In this document: positions 9,470 to 16,647 of the stretch, in pieces
Numbering within the stretch: position 1 is the first letter of the stretch
Layout: each line of letters opens with the position of its first letter
Origin: Alphaproteobacteria bacterium UBA998
Lineage (GTDB): Bacteria > Pseudomonadota > Alphaproteobacteria > Rickettsiales > UBA998
Assembly (NCBI GenBank): GCA_002291925.1
Contig: DBAY01000054.1
Coordinates: 1-23,799 of the forward strand
DNA: 23,799 bases
Reading direction: 5' to 3'
Notes under the pieces: generated by a model
Databases searched by the model: none
Told to the model about the DNA's origin: nothing
Seen by the model: the letters and a program-made list of their open reading frames with translations, nothing else
Program-made: the position numbers and the translations under genes

Positions 9470-10210
9470 ATGGGGACAAAAGTTAGCGGACGGGGGTTGC
9501 CACAGGCGCTGATAATCATCTTCGCCCTGATATGTGTCGCATTCTCACCCGCTGCAAGGGCGGAGGATGTAAAGGTGAAAATCATCCTTTTCGGAGACAG
9601 CATTGTAGCGGGTTATGGTCTCTCCAATCCCCAGCAGGACTCTCTTCCTCCCCGCATCCGCGACGCCATTCTCTCCGGCAAAAACCGTAAATCAGCCATT
9701 GTCGAGGGCATGGGTGTGTCCGGAGACACCACATCAAGCGCATTGAGCCGTCTGCCGGCGCTGATTGCCGCAAAGCCGGACATCGTAATGCTCGCTCTGG
9801 GTGGCAACGATGTGCTGCGTGGCATTGATCCGGACATTACCTTCACCAACCTCGACATGATGCTTAAGGAACTCAAGCGCAACAATATCTATGTGCTGCT
9901 AGCAGGCATGAAGGCCCCACCCAGCATGGGATTCGACTTCGGATCGCGCTTTAATCGCATCTACCCCAAACTAGCCGAGGCACACAAGGTGGCATTTTAT
10001 CCTTTCTTGTTAGAAGGCGTGGCCGGGCAGCCTGAATATAACCAGCGTGACGGCATTCACCCCAATCCAGACGGCGTAAAGTTGATGGTGGCACAAATTG
10101 CGCCCTATTTAGACAAGATGACGAGCGATATGGTGAACTTGAAATCTGACGCCCAACGTAGCCAGATATTTCAGGAACGAAAACGTCGACAGAAGAGAGT
10201 GCGTTCGTAA
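9470..10210 (+). CDS. tesA: Arylesterase / acyl-CoA thioesterase I, TesA (SGNH hydrolase)
   Basis: A periplasmic SGNH-fold hydrolase acting on thioesters and esters (TesA/ApeA/PldC in E. coli). The 246-residue form has a signal peptide with a hydrophobic core and a likely cut after AARA (residue 30). All four blocks are visible: GDSI with catalytic Ser 44, Gly in GVSGD (about 85), GGND with Asn 113, and DGIHPN with Asp 194 and His 197. ATG 9470 is preferred over 9455 because GGAGGA stands seven bases before it. The C-terminus carries a highly basic tail of about 25 residues (QERKRRQKR) not typical of E. coli TesA. The gene is divergent from ybbA-ybbP as in E. coli, which suggests a working link. 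It converges on an unknown membrane protein gene. Confidence 0.93.
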   Translation: MGTKVSGRGLPQALIIIFALICVAFSPAARAEDVKVKIILFGDSIVAGYGLSNPQQDSLPPRIRDAILSGKNRKSAIVEGMGVSGDTTSSALSRLPALIAAKPDIVMLALGGNDVLRGIDPDITFTNLDMMLKELKRNNIYVLLAGMKAPPSMGFDFGSRFNRIYPKLAEAHKVAFYPFLLEGVAGQPEYNQRDGIHPNPDGVKLMVAQIAPYLDKMTSDMVNLKSDAQRSQIFQERKRRQKRVRS

Positions 10211-10223
10211 GCCTGGCAAAAAA

Positions 10224-11231
10224 CTAATTGGGCCGCGCCTGTACGTTGGCGCTGGCGAGCTGCTGACGCAGCGCCTCAATACGGTCGGCAAAGCCCTGCG
10301 TCTCCGGCGAGGCGGGCGCAGGCGCAGCGGCCGTTTGTGCCGCAGCAGGCACCTGAGCACGACGCGGGCGCACCTGATCGGCGAAGCGGAAATTGGGGTC
10401 ACGGTTGAAAGCCGGGTGGGCGTGGGCCGGCCCTTGATAGGCGTAATCAGTGAATTGTGGCTCTTGGGAAGGCAGGGCCGCTCCAGCGCCGATAGCGCCG
10501 GCGACACCATTGACCTTCGCCGCTACGGTCGGGCTGGCATTCGCGGCAACGCCGAGGCTATTGCCCAGCGCGGCCGAACGGGCAATCTCCAAATCCGGCT
10601 GCTGGCCGCGCGCAAGGGCTGATTCGCGGTAAATGATGCCGTTCTCGATATTCTGCATCTGTTGCTGCACGGCGCTACGGTATTCGCTTGAGCCGCGCAG
10701 CGCACCCGTCACCGCGAGCACACCGCCAATAGCCAGTGCTGGCAGAGCCACGGTACCGAGGCAGGTGGCGATGGCAGCGGAAAGGGTGGGGCCCAATGCG
10801 GACCAACCCAGCGCAAAGCCTCCCATTCCAACGAGGGTTGCCCCGAGAGAAATCCAGCCTGCCTTGCCGAAGCCTTGCATCGCTCCGTTGAACAACCCGC
10901 GATTGATACGGCCGGGATCCTGAATCTGCACCCCTTCGCGCTCCGCCCGGTCCTGCGCGCGCTGGAAGAAGAAATTTCCCGCCACTGCTGCCGTCAGCAC
11001 GGATCCCATAGACAGCGCCACGCCCCCCGCACTGGCCATGAAGCCGGCAATGCCAAGATTACTCAGGAAAGAGATAGGGGCAGCGCCAATGAGCGTGGTC
11101 GCCAGCAGCGCCGTGGCCGCCACGGAGATACCGGTGAGCGTGCCCGCATTTAGCCAGCTGCGCGGCAGCGGGCCGCGCGGACGTACGCGGTAACCGTTTC
11201 CTTCGCGCTCAATTTCCGGCATTTCGGGCAT
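10224..11231 (-). CDS. Hypothetical membrane protein, 335 residues
   Basis: Not recognised. ATG 11231 has GAGGAG nine bases upstream. The N-terminal 30 residues are charged and Pro/Arg-rich. Four or so hydrophobic Ala/Gly-rich segments follow (about residues 30-50, 55-85, 122-145 and 150-175), the middle pair separated by a charged loop with FFFQRAQDRAEREG. From about residue 180 the protein looks soluble, with an Ala/Pro-rich stretch around residues 290-310 (AAAQTAAAPAPASP) and a short terminal helix (DRIEALRQQLASA). Termini are probably cytoplasmic, but this is inference. It converges on tesA with 13 bases between stops and diverges from gltA. Confidence 0.7.
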   Translation of the reverse strand: MPEMPEIEREGNGYRVRPRGPLPRSWLNAGTLTGISVAATALLATTLIGAAPISFLSNLGIAGFMASAGGVALSMGSVLTAAVAGNFFFQRAQDRAEREGVQIQDPGRINRGLFNGAMQGFGKAGWISLGATLVGMGGFALGWSALGPTLSAAIATCLGTVALPALAIGGVLAVTGALRGSSEYRSAVQQQMQNIENGIIYRESALARGQQPDLEIARSAALGNSLGVAANASPTVAAKVNGVAGAIGAGAALPSQEPQFTDYAYQGPAHAHPAFNRDPNFRFADQVRPRRAQVPAAAQTAAAPAPASPETQGFADRIEALRQQLASANVQARPN

Positions 11232-11335
11232 GAAACACTCCTCTCATTGTGTACTTTACCATGCCTCGCGGACAAAAGGGTGTGAAACTTTTGTGACGTC
11301 TCGCTTTTTACCTACTGTTTTTACTCGCTTTTCAA

Positions 11336-11433
11336 GGCGGCATGGATTTTTATCGCCGCCTGCCCTATCTCTCGTGCAGCTTTTTGTGCAGCCGCACAGC
11401 CAAATTAACCTTTTCGCAAAATATTTCTGCGAA
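11336..11433. promoter_or_regulatory. Inverted repeats in the gltA upstream region
   Basis: The 252-base gap between the unknown membrane protein and gltA holds two dyads: GGCGGC (11336-11341) with GCCGCC (11355-11360), and TTCGCA (11413-11418) with TGCGAA (11428-11433), the latter about 50 bases before the gltA start. The region is AT-rich with several T runs. No good -35/-10 pair stands out on the plus strand. The second dyad could be a regulator site or a leader hairpin; this is a guess from position and symmetry. Confidence 0.3.
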
Positions 11434-11483
11434 GTTGTGCTCATCTTCTGCAACTCGACCCCTGAATGGAAAAAGGACCCAAC

Positions 11484-12788
11484 ATGACCGAGAAGAAAGC
11501 CACTCTGACGCTGGATAACGGCAAGACCGTTGCCTTCAATGTGCTCGACGGCACGGAAGGCCCGAGCGTCCTCGACATCAGCAGCCTGTACAAGGAATCC
11601 GGCTATTTCACCTATGACCCCGGCTTCCTCTCCACGGCGTCCTGCGAGTCGAAGATCACTTACATCGACGGGGAGGAAGGCATCCTGCGCTATCGCGGCT
11701 ATGACATCGACGAGCTGGCCGACAATGTCGAGTTCACCGACGTCGCCCACCTGCTCCTCTACGGCGAACTGCCGGAAGGCGAGGACAAGGCCCGCTTCGA
11801 CCGCACCATCACGCTGCACACCATGGTGCATGAGCAGCTGCATTTCATGTTCCGCGGCTTCCCGCGCCGTGCCCACCCGATGGCGGTGATGGTCGGCGCC
11901 GTGGCGTCGCTCTCCGCCTTCTATCACGACTCGCTCGACATTACCGATGCCAAGCAGCGTGAACTCGCGGCGCTGCGCATGATTGCGAAAATGCCGACGC
12001 TGGCAGCCATGTGCTACAAATACTCCATCGGCCAGCCCTTCATCTATCCGAACAACGAGCTGAAATTCTCCGAGAATTTCCTGCACATGATGTTCGCCAC
12101 CCCGGCGGAGAAATACACGGTGAACCCGGTTTGCGCCCGCGCGATGGACAAATTGCTCATCCTGCACGCCGACCATGAGCAGAACGCCTCCACCTCCACC
12201 GTGCGTCTCGCCGGCTCGTCCGGTGCCAACCCGTTCGCGTGCATCGGCGCGGGCATCGCCTCCCTGTGGGGCCCGGCCCATGGCGGCGCCAACGAGGCGG
12301 TGATTCACATGTTGAAGGAAATCGGCTCGAAGGACCGCATCCCAGAATTCATCCAGCGCGCGAAGGACAAGAACGATCCCTTCCGCCTGATGGGCTTCGG
12401 TCACCGCGTGTACAAGAATTACGACCCGCGCGCGAAAGTGCTCCGCGAGACCTGCAAGGAAGTGCTGGAGGAGCTGGGCGTAAAGGACGAGCCGCTGCTC
12501 GAGATCGCCATGGAACTGGAGCGCATCGCGCTGGAGGACGAGTATTTCATCGAGCGCAAACTCTACCCGAACGTCGATTTCTACTCGGGCATCATCTACC
12601 GCGCCATGGGCATCCCGACAGCGCTGTTCACGGTGCTTTTCGCCATCGCCCGTACCGCCGGCTGGGTGGCGCAGTGGAAAGAGATGATCGAGGATCCGCA
12701 GCAGAAAATCGGCCGCCCCCGCCAGCTCTACACCGGCCCGACGTCACGCACGATCGCGGCGGGTGCAAAGCTGAAGAAAACGGCTTAA
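11484..12788 (+). CDS. gltA: Citrate synthase (type II)
   Basis: Catalyses condensation of acetyl-CoA and oxaloacetate to citrate, the first step of the TCA cycle. The 434-residue product aligns with hexameric type II enzymes of Gram-negative bacteria. The catalytic residues are present: His 266 in GPAHGGANEAV, His 307 in GFGHRVYKNYDPRA and Asp 365 in NVDFYSGI. The N-terminal beta region typical of type II (TLTLDNGKTVAFNVLDG) is complete. ATG 11484 is preferred to 11466 because AAAAAGGA lies seven bases before it. A strong terminator follows, so it is transcribed alone. Identification is secure. Confidence 0.98.
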   Translation: MTEKKATLTLDNGKTVAFNVLDGTEGPSVLDISSLYKESGYFTYDPGFLSTASCESKITYIDGEEGILRYRGYDIDELADNVEFTDVAHLLLYGELPEGEDKARFDRTITLHTMVHEQLHFMFRGFPRRAHPMAVMVGAVASLSAFYHDSLDITDAKQRELAALRMIAKMPTLAAMCYKYSIGQPFIYPNNELKFSENFLHMMFATPAEKYTVNPVCARAMDKLLILHADHEQNASTSTVRLAGSSGANPFACIGAGIASLWGPAHGGANEAVIHMLKEIGSKDRIPEFIQRAKDKNDPFRLMGFGHRVYKNYDPRAKVLRETCKEVLEELGVKDEPLLEIAMELERIALEDEYFIERKLYPNVDFYSGIIYRAMGIPTALFTVLFAIARTAGWVAQWKEMIEDPQQKIGRPRQLYTGPTSRTIAAGAKLKKTA

Positions 12789-12811
12789 TTCAAGATTTTT
12801 CAAGCATTGTA

Positions 12812-12843
12812 AAAAACCCCGCCATCACACTGGCGGGGTTTTT
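12812..12843 (+). terminator. Rho-independent terminator of gltA
   Basis: AAAAACCCCGCCA (12812-12824) pairs perfectly with TGGCGGGGTTTTT (12831-12843) around a six-base loop, 24 bases after the gltA stop, with a U run at the end. Confidence 0.93.
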
Positions 12844-12861
12844 ATTTGGGTAAATAGATGG

Positions 12862-12922
12862 TGTCGCCCTGAACTCGTTTCAGGGCCTTTATGAAAGATG
12901 CTGAAACAAGTTCAGCATGACG
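12862..12922. repeat. Module A, copy 1
   Basis: CTGAACTCGTTTCAG (12869-12883) pairs with CTGAAACAAGTTCAG (12901-12915) with one mismatch; the unit ends in CATGACG. Other copies: 4532-4610 and, shortened, 22799-22820. Confidence 0.8.
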
Positions 12923-12932
12923 AATGAGGAGC

Positions 12933-13004
12933 CGTCATTGCGAGGAGCGCAGCAACGCGGCAATCCATACGCCCGCTGAGTGGCTTCGCTGTCGCTCGCC
13001 ATGA
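12933..13004. repeat. Module B, copy 1 (decayed right arm)
   Basis: The left half CGTCATTGCGAGGAGCG..GCGGCAATCCA matches the copy at 22831; the right half (TGGCTTCGCTGTCGCTCGCC) has lost part of the symmetry, including the final CAATGACG, which is now CATGAAG. Confidence 0.75.
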
Positions 13005-13020
13005 AGGATGCCAGGATTTT

Positions 13021-13044
13021 TCATTCCAGCGCAGGCTGGAATGA
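13021..13044. repeat. Module C hairpin
   Basis: TCATTCCAGC and GCTGGAATGA form a perfect ten-base stem with a four-base loop. Found once in this window. Confidence 0.75.
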
Positions 13045-13053
13045 CATGGAACT

Positions 13054-13123
13054 GTCACCCCGCACGTGGTACGCGGGGTCTCCGGGTAAGGATACCCCAG
13101 ACCCCGGCATGCGCCGAGGTGAC
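13054..13123. repeat. Module D inverted repeat
   Basis: An imperfect inverted repeat with ends GTCACC and GGTGAC and inner arms CGGGGTCT and AGACCCCG. A related but shorter hairpin is module F. Confidence 0.65.
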
Positions 13124-13143
13124 ATGCGTGGGGGGAAGTCGTC

Positions 13144-13171
13144 ATCCTGCGAGCCGAAGGCTGCGCAGGAT
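13144..13171. repeat. Module E hairpin
   Basis: ATCCTGCG (13144-13151) and CGCAGGAT (13164-13171) form a perfect eight-base stem around a 12-base loop that itself contains CCGAAGG. Confidence 0.65.
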
Positions 13172-13191
13172 CTACACCGTGATGCGAGGAG

Positions 13192-13212
13192 ACCCCGCAA
13201 CGAGTGCGGGGT
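13192..13212. repeat. Module F hairpin, copy 1
   Basis: ACCCCGCA and TGCGGGGT form a perfect stem with a five-base loop, followed by GACAT. A second copy lies at 22918-22940. Confidence 0.7.
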
Positions 13213-13240
13213 GACATGCTTTCCTCACCCACCGACCTCG

Positions 13241-13323
13241 CCCCTCATCCTGAGCCTGTCGAAGGATAAGAGGCCCGTCCCCGCGCCACAGATCATGGTT
13301 CGACAGGCTCACCATGAGGGCGG
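13241..13323. repeat. Module G, copy 1
   Basis: TGAGCCTGTCGAA (13251-13263) pairs perfectly with TTCGACAGGCTCA (13299-13311); outer arms CCTCAT and ATGAGG extend the stem. Copy 2 at 22969-23052 is closely similar over the whole unit, including the loop start AGGATAAGAGGCCC. This sequence type is familiar from many alphaproteobacterial intergenic regions. Confidence 0.85.
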
Positions 13324-13351
13324 AGGGAGGGGGGACCGCCCTCTGAGTATT

Positions 13352-13426
13352 CGTCAACCTCGGGCTTGACCCAAGGATTTCCTCGCCCGTCGCATGAGAT
13401 CCTCGCGTCGAGCGCGAGGATGACGA
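13352..13426. repeat. Module H, copy 1
   Basis: Starts CGTCAACCTCGGGCTTGACC and ends in a perfect nine-base hairpin ATCCTCGCG (13399-13407) with CGCGAGGAT (13413-13421). A shorter copy lies at 23078-23106. Confidence 0.65.
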
Positions 13427-13472
13427 AAGGTGAGAGGTTCGAGGCGCCGCAGCGTGTCCTGGAATGACGCGG

Positions 13473-14183
13473 CTACGCATCTTTGAACGGCAGGAAGAAT
13501 ACGTCGAGCAACTGGAACAAAGCCGCCTTGTTCGGGCCTTCGTGCGCGGCGGTGAGGAGGGCGTCCCTACCCTGCACCCATCGGCCGATGGCGGCCAGAT
13601 CCTCCGCGCCATGCTCCGCCATGCGGCGCACGTCCTCCACGCCGGCTTCCAGATGGAACTGCAGGCCGACGACGCGCTCCTTCCAAACGAATCCCTGGTT
13701 AGTGCAGGCCTCGCTGGCCGCGATGCGCATTGCTGACTGCGGAATGCCGAAGCTCTGGCCGTGCCAGTGCAGCGGCGTGATGCCCGCACCCCGCCCGGCG
13801 AAAAACGGATGCGCCTTGCCTTCATCCGTCCATGTGACGGGGAACCAGCCGATCTCACGCTCCGGATGCGGGCCCACATCCGCGCCGAGCAAATTGGCCA
13901 ACAATTGCGCGCCGAGGCAGATGCCGAGCATGCGCGCCCGGCGATTGAGCTGGCGGAACAGGAACCGCTTCTCCTCGCGCAGCCAAGGATGCGCCGCGTC
14001 ATCCGCCACGTTCATCGGCCCGCCGAGCACGACGATGAGCGGGTAATTCTCCGTCACCTCCGGCGCGCGGCCCTGCTCATCCATGCGCCAGATTTTCAGG
14101 CCCAGTTCGCGGCTGGTGGCCCACTCGGCGATGAAGCCGGGGCCTTCATGCGCCACATGCTGCAGACAAATGATGGTTTTCAT
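13473..14183 (-). CDS. Class I glutamine amidotransferase-like protein
   Basis: A 236-residue protein with the GATase class I fold, like the amidotransferase half of GMP synthase and its stand-alone relatives. The nucleophile Cys 89 is in LGICLGAQLLA, the oxyanion region is in VVLGGPMNV, and the catalytic His 177 and Glu 179 are in LQFHLE. All triad residues are present, so glutaminase or gamma-glutamyl peptide hydrolase activity is possible; the substrate is unknown. The start is ATG 14183, whose product begins with the expected first beta strand (MKTIICLQH). There is no Shine-Dalgarno, and the U tract of the upstream flagellin terminator ends only three bases before the ATG. It must be read by read-through or from a promoter overlapping that terminator. 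Downstream lies repeat mosaic 1. Confidence 0.88.
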   Translation of the reverse strand: MKTIICLQHVAHEGPGFIAEWATSRELGLKIWRMDEQGRAPEVTENYPLIVVLGGPMNVADDAAHPWLREEKRFLFRQLNRRARMLGICLGAQLLANLLGADVGPHPEREIGWFPVTWTDEGKAHPFFAGRGAGITPLHWHGQSFGIPQSAMRIAASEACTNQGFVWKERVVGLQFHLEAGVEDVRRMAEHGAEDLAAIGRWVQGRDALLTAAHEGPNKAALFQLLDVFFLPFKDA

Positions 14184-14185
14184 CC

Positions 14186-14232
14186 AAAAACGCTAATCGG
14201 CGGCCCGCCCCTTGGCAAGCCGCCGATTAGCG
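14186..14232 (-). terminator. Strong terminator after the flagellin gene
   Basis: A perfect 14-base stem pairs 14191-14204 with 14219-14232 (CGCTAATCGGCGGC type arms) around a 14-base loop. On the minus strand it is followed at once by five U residues (14190-14186). It begins ten bases past the flagellin stop. The GATase start codon is three bases further on. Confidence 0.9.
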
Positions 14233-14242
14233 CAAACCTTGG

Positions 14243-16537
14243 CTAGTTACCCAAAAGCTGAAGGATGTTACTTTGCAGGCGATTGCTCTGCACCAGCGTG
14301 GCGATCTGCGCCCGCTGCTGCAAGGCCATCAGGGCATAACGCGTCGATTCGCTGGCGATGTCGGTATCGGCCAGCACGGCGCGCGCCGCTTCCTGGTTCT
14401 GGATGGCGGAGTCCAGCTGCGCCCCGGTATAATCGAGCGCATGCGCGTAGGCTCCCACATCGGCGCGCTGCGTAGTCAGGTAATCCTGCGCGTCGCGGAG
14501 GTAGGAGAGCGCCTGCGCCGCGGCATCGGCGGAGAGCAGATTGAGATCCCGCCCGCCAAACAGGCTGCGGCTGGAAATATCGCCAAGCTTCAGGTTCACC
14601 ACGTCGGACGTCGCGTCTCCCACCTGAAAGCGCGCGCCTTCGCCACCCGGAATGCCCAGATTGCCCTCCAGCGCCGCCTGCAGCGAAGCCGCGCCCGCAT
14701 CGGTGGAGAGGTCAAAACGCGTGCTGCCATTGACGAACGTGAGGCTGCGCGTGGCGTCCACCGTGCTGGTGATCGTCAGCCGCTCGCCCGCGCCGATGGT
14801 GTTGCCGAGGCTGTTGACGCGGTAGGTTTCGCCGTTGATGCGCACTTCCAGCTGCGCATTGCCGCGCAGATTGCTGGTGACGTTCACTTCCTGCAGCCGC
14901 AGCGGCGAAAAGCGCTCACCGGTGATCTGCAGCGACGCGCCGATGAGCGAGCCGGTACCGGTGAAACTCACGTCGCGCGTCTGGGTGAAATTCAGCGAGG
15001 AGAACGCGGCGTCGAGGCGGTTGGCGAAGCTGTCCGCGTCCGCCTGCGACGTCACGGATTGCCCCTGCCCGCCCTGCAGCGTCACGTCGAAATACTGGCC
15101 GTCCTGCGCGCTGAATCGCACGGTGGTGTTGGCGCCGGGCGCGGTGTTGGTGATCTGGACGCGGTAGGTGATATCGCCCACCTGCAGCGAGACGTCGATG
15201 CGGTCGGCCACGCCGCCATAGGTGGCCTGAAAGCCCTGGATGCGCCCGGCAAAGGCTGGATTGGCGATGCCGGAGACATCCACGCCGCCCTTCACGCCGT
15301 TGATGAATTGGGTGCCCGTCAGGCTGCCCCCCGCTGTGGTTATGGCGATGTCGAGCGGCGCGCCGGTCACGTCGCTCAGGCTGCCGGTGACGCTGCCGGT
15401 GAAGGTCAGGTTGCGACCGTCCGAGGTGACGTTCAACTGCCGGGTACCGTAATCCCCCGCGCCGCTGAAGCTGTTGATGGTGCGCGCGGCGTTCTGCAGG
15501 GTGTCCTCCAGCGTGGCGCCGATCTGGATGTCCGTGGCACTGGCCGGTGCGCCGCTGACGAAGGTGAAGGTGGTGAAGCCGCCCTCGCCATCATCGATGC
15601 GCAGCGTGTTGCCGGCCTGAATGTCGGAGGCACTGTTGAAGCGTGCCTGTACACTGGCCGCGCGGCCTGCCGTGGCGCTCACCAGCGAATCGCCGACGCT
15701 GCCGCTCACGCGGGTGTCGCCGAGTGACAGCCCGGCATCCGTGCCGCCGGAGAGCGAGAAGACGCCCGCACCGGTCAGCGCATTGCCGGTAGTGAAGAAC
15801 GAGGCGGTGGAGGCCGCTTGGTTGATGATGAACTGGTTGCCGGCCCGCCCCGCCGCGCCTGCCTCGATCTTGACGGAGGCGTTCGTCGCAGTGAAGCGGA
15901 AGCCGGTGAAGCGCGCATCCGCATTGAGCGCGGTGGCGAGGTTGCTCATGGTCTGCTGGGTGGAGCTGCCGACCGCGAAATCGGTGCCCGCCACCAGCGT
16001 CACGTTATTGAGGCGGATGGTCTGCCCGGCGGTGACGTTCGCCGTGAAATTCAGCGCGCCGGAAGCCTTGGTGCCGCCGGTGTCCGTTACCTCCAGCGAC
16101 GTCGTGCGCGACAAGGTGCCGTCCAGCTGGTTGACACCGTTGAAATTGGTATTGCCGGAGAGGCGGTCCAGCTCCTGCCGCAGATTCTGGAACTCGATAT
16201 TGAGGCCGCGCCGGGCGGAATCGCTCAGCGCACCGGAGTTGGACTGCACCGCCAGCGCCGACATGCGGTCGACGATGGCCGAGGCCTGACGCAGCCCGCC
16301 ATCCGCCACTTCAAGGAAGCTGGAGGCCTGCGAGACGTTCATCGCTGCGCGGCGCAGGCCGGTGATTTGGGATTGCATGCCCGTGGCCACCGACATCGCG
16401 GCCACATCGGTGGAGGCCTGCACCAGCCGGTTGCCGCTGGAGAGCGCGCTGAGTGAATTCCTGAGGCCCTTGCCGGAAATACCGAGTAACTGCAGCACCT
16501 GCGCTGACATCACAGCGCTATTGACACCTGCGACCAT
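14243..16537 (-). CDS. Flagellin, large (764 residues)
   Basis: The subunit of the flagellar filament, secreted by the flagellar type III system. The conserved N-terminal D0/D1 region covers about residues 1-150 (LSALSSGNRLVQASTDVAA, then LRQELDRLSGNTNFNG) and the C-terminal region about residues 665-764 (ADVGAYAHALDYTGAQLD, LADTDIASESTRYALMALQ, ending LQLLGN). Between them is a very large variable domain of about 500 residues, rich in Gly, Thr, Ser and Ala. Two segments (about 163-225 and 296-380) share a Flagellin_IN-like pattern. Salmonella FliC has about 495 residues. ATG 16537 has a strong AGGAGGAG upstream; a longer frame to 16597 is rejected. No other flagellar gene is near, so this is an isolated filament gene closed by its own terminator. 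Call is confident. Confidence 0.93.
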   Translation of the reverse strand: MVAGVNSAVMSAQVLQLLGISGKGLRNSLSALSSGNRLVQASTDVAAMSVATGMQSQITGLRRAAMNVSQASSFLEVADGGLRQASAIVDRMSALAVQSNSGALSDSARRGLNIEFQNLRQELDRLSGNTNFNGVNQLDGTLSRTTSLEVTDTGGTKASGALNFTANVTAGQTIRLNNVTLVAGTDFAVGSSTQQTMSNLATALNADARFTGFRFTATNASVKIEAGAAGRAGNQFIINQAASTASFFTTGNALTGAGVFSLSGGTDAGLSLGDTRVSGSVGDSLVSATAGRAASVQARFNSASDIQAGNTLRIDDGEGGFTTFTFVSGAPASATDIQIGATLEDTLQNAARTINSFSGAGDYGTRQLNVTSDGRNLTFTGSVTGSLSDVTGAPLDIAITTAGGSLTGTQFINGVKGGVDVSGIANPAFAGRIQGFQATYGGVADRIDVSLQVGDITYRVQITNTAPGANTTVRFSAQDGQYFDVTLQGGQGQSVTSQADADSFANRLDAAFSSLNFTQTRDVSFTGTGSLIGASLQITGERFSPLRLQEVNVTSNLRGNAQLEVRINGETYRVNSLGNTIGAGERLTITSTVDATRSLTFVNGSTRFDLSTDAGAASLQAALEGNLGIPGGEGARFQVGDATSDVVNLKLGDISSRSLFGGRDLNLLSADAAAQALSYLRDAQDYLTTQRADVGAYAHALDYTGAQLDSAIQNQEAARAVLADTDIASESTRYALMALQQRAQIATLVQSNRLQSNILQLLGN

Positions 16538-16565
16538 GATTCTCCTCCTGAGTCTTTTTTGTACG

Positions 16566-16584
16566 CACGGCGTTCCTCGCCGTG
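16566..16584 (-). promoter_or_regulatory. Hairpin in the flagellin 5' leader
   Basis: CACGGCG (16566-16572) and CGCCGTG (16578-16584) form a perfect seven-base stem with a five-base loop, about 29 bases upstream of the flagellin ATG. No U run follows on either strand, so it is not a usual terminator. A role in mRNA stability or translation control is possible; flagellin leaders are control targets in Caulobacter (FlbT), but a link here is inference. Confidence 0.45.
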
Positions 16585-16596
16585 GCAAGCGACCCA

Positions 16597-16621
16597 ATTA
16601 TAGGAAGAAAATCTTTGTCAA
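16597..16621 (-). promoter_or_regulatory. Possible flagellin promoter with odd spacing
   Basis: On the minus strand a perfect TTGACA (16621-16616) and a perfect TATAAT (16602-16597) occur in the gap between pheA and the flagellin gene, but only 13 bases apart instead of 17. The AT-rich tract above it, made of TTAA and ATTAAT repeats, continues to the pheA stop. No sigma-28 (TAAAGTTT, GCCGATAA) or sigma-54 site is evident. Confidence 0.3.
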
Positions 16622-16647
16622 TTAATTAATTATATTAACAATTTTAG

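Larger units (their letters stand above)
12862..13426. repeat. Palindromic repeat mosaic 1 (gene-free region 12844-13472)
   Basis: This gap of over 600 bases holds no credible gene. It is a chain of at least eight short inverted repeats laid end to end: A (12862-12922), B (12933-13004), C (13021-13044), D (13054-13123), E (13144-13171), F (13192-13212), G (13241-13323) and H (13352-13426). Several begin or end with GTCAT or ATGAC-like ends. Modules A, B, F, G and H recur in the same order at 22799-23106. The last about 46 bases before 13473 show nothing. Confidence 0.85.

Noticed and set aside
9471..9603. Longer N-terminal starts for ybbA
   Set aside because: They would add up to 49 residues encoded antisense to the tesA signal peptide, unlike known YbbA proteins.
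12844..13472. A possible CRISPR array in the repeat-rich gap
   Set aside because: The repeats are different palindromes of unequal length, not one short direct repeat with regular spacers, and no cas gene is near.
13172..14002. Minus-strand frame running from the GATase gene into repeat mosaic 1
   Set aside because: It overlaps the real GATase gene in another frame, and its end is translated palindromic repeat (LRQAQDEGRGRW type), a common annotation artefact.
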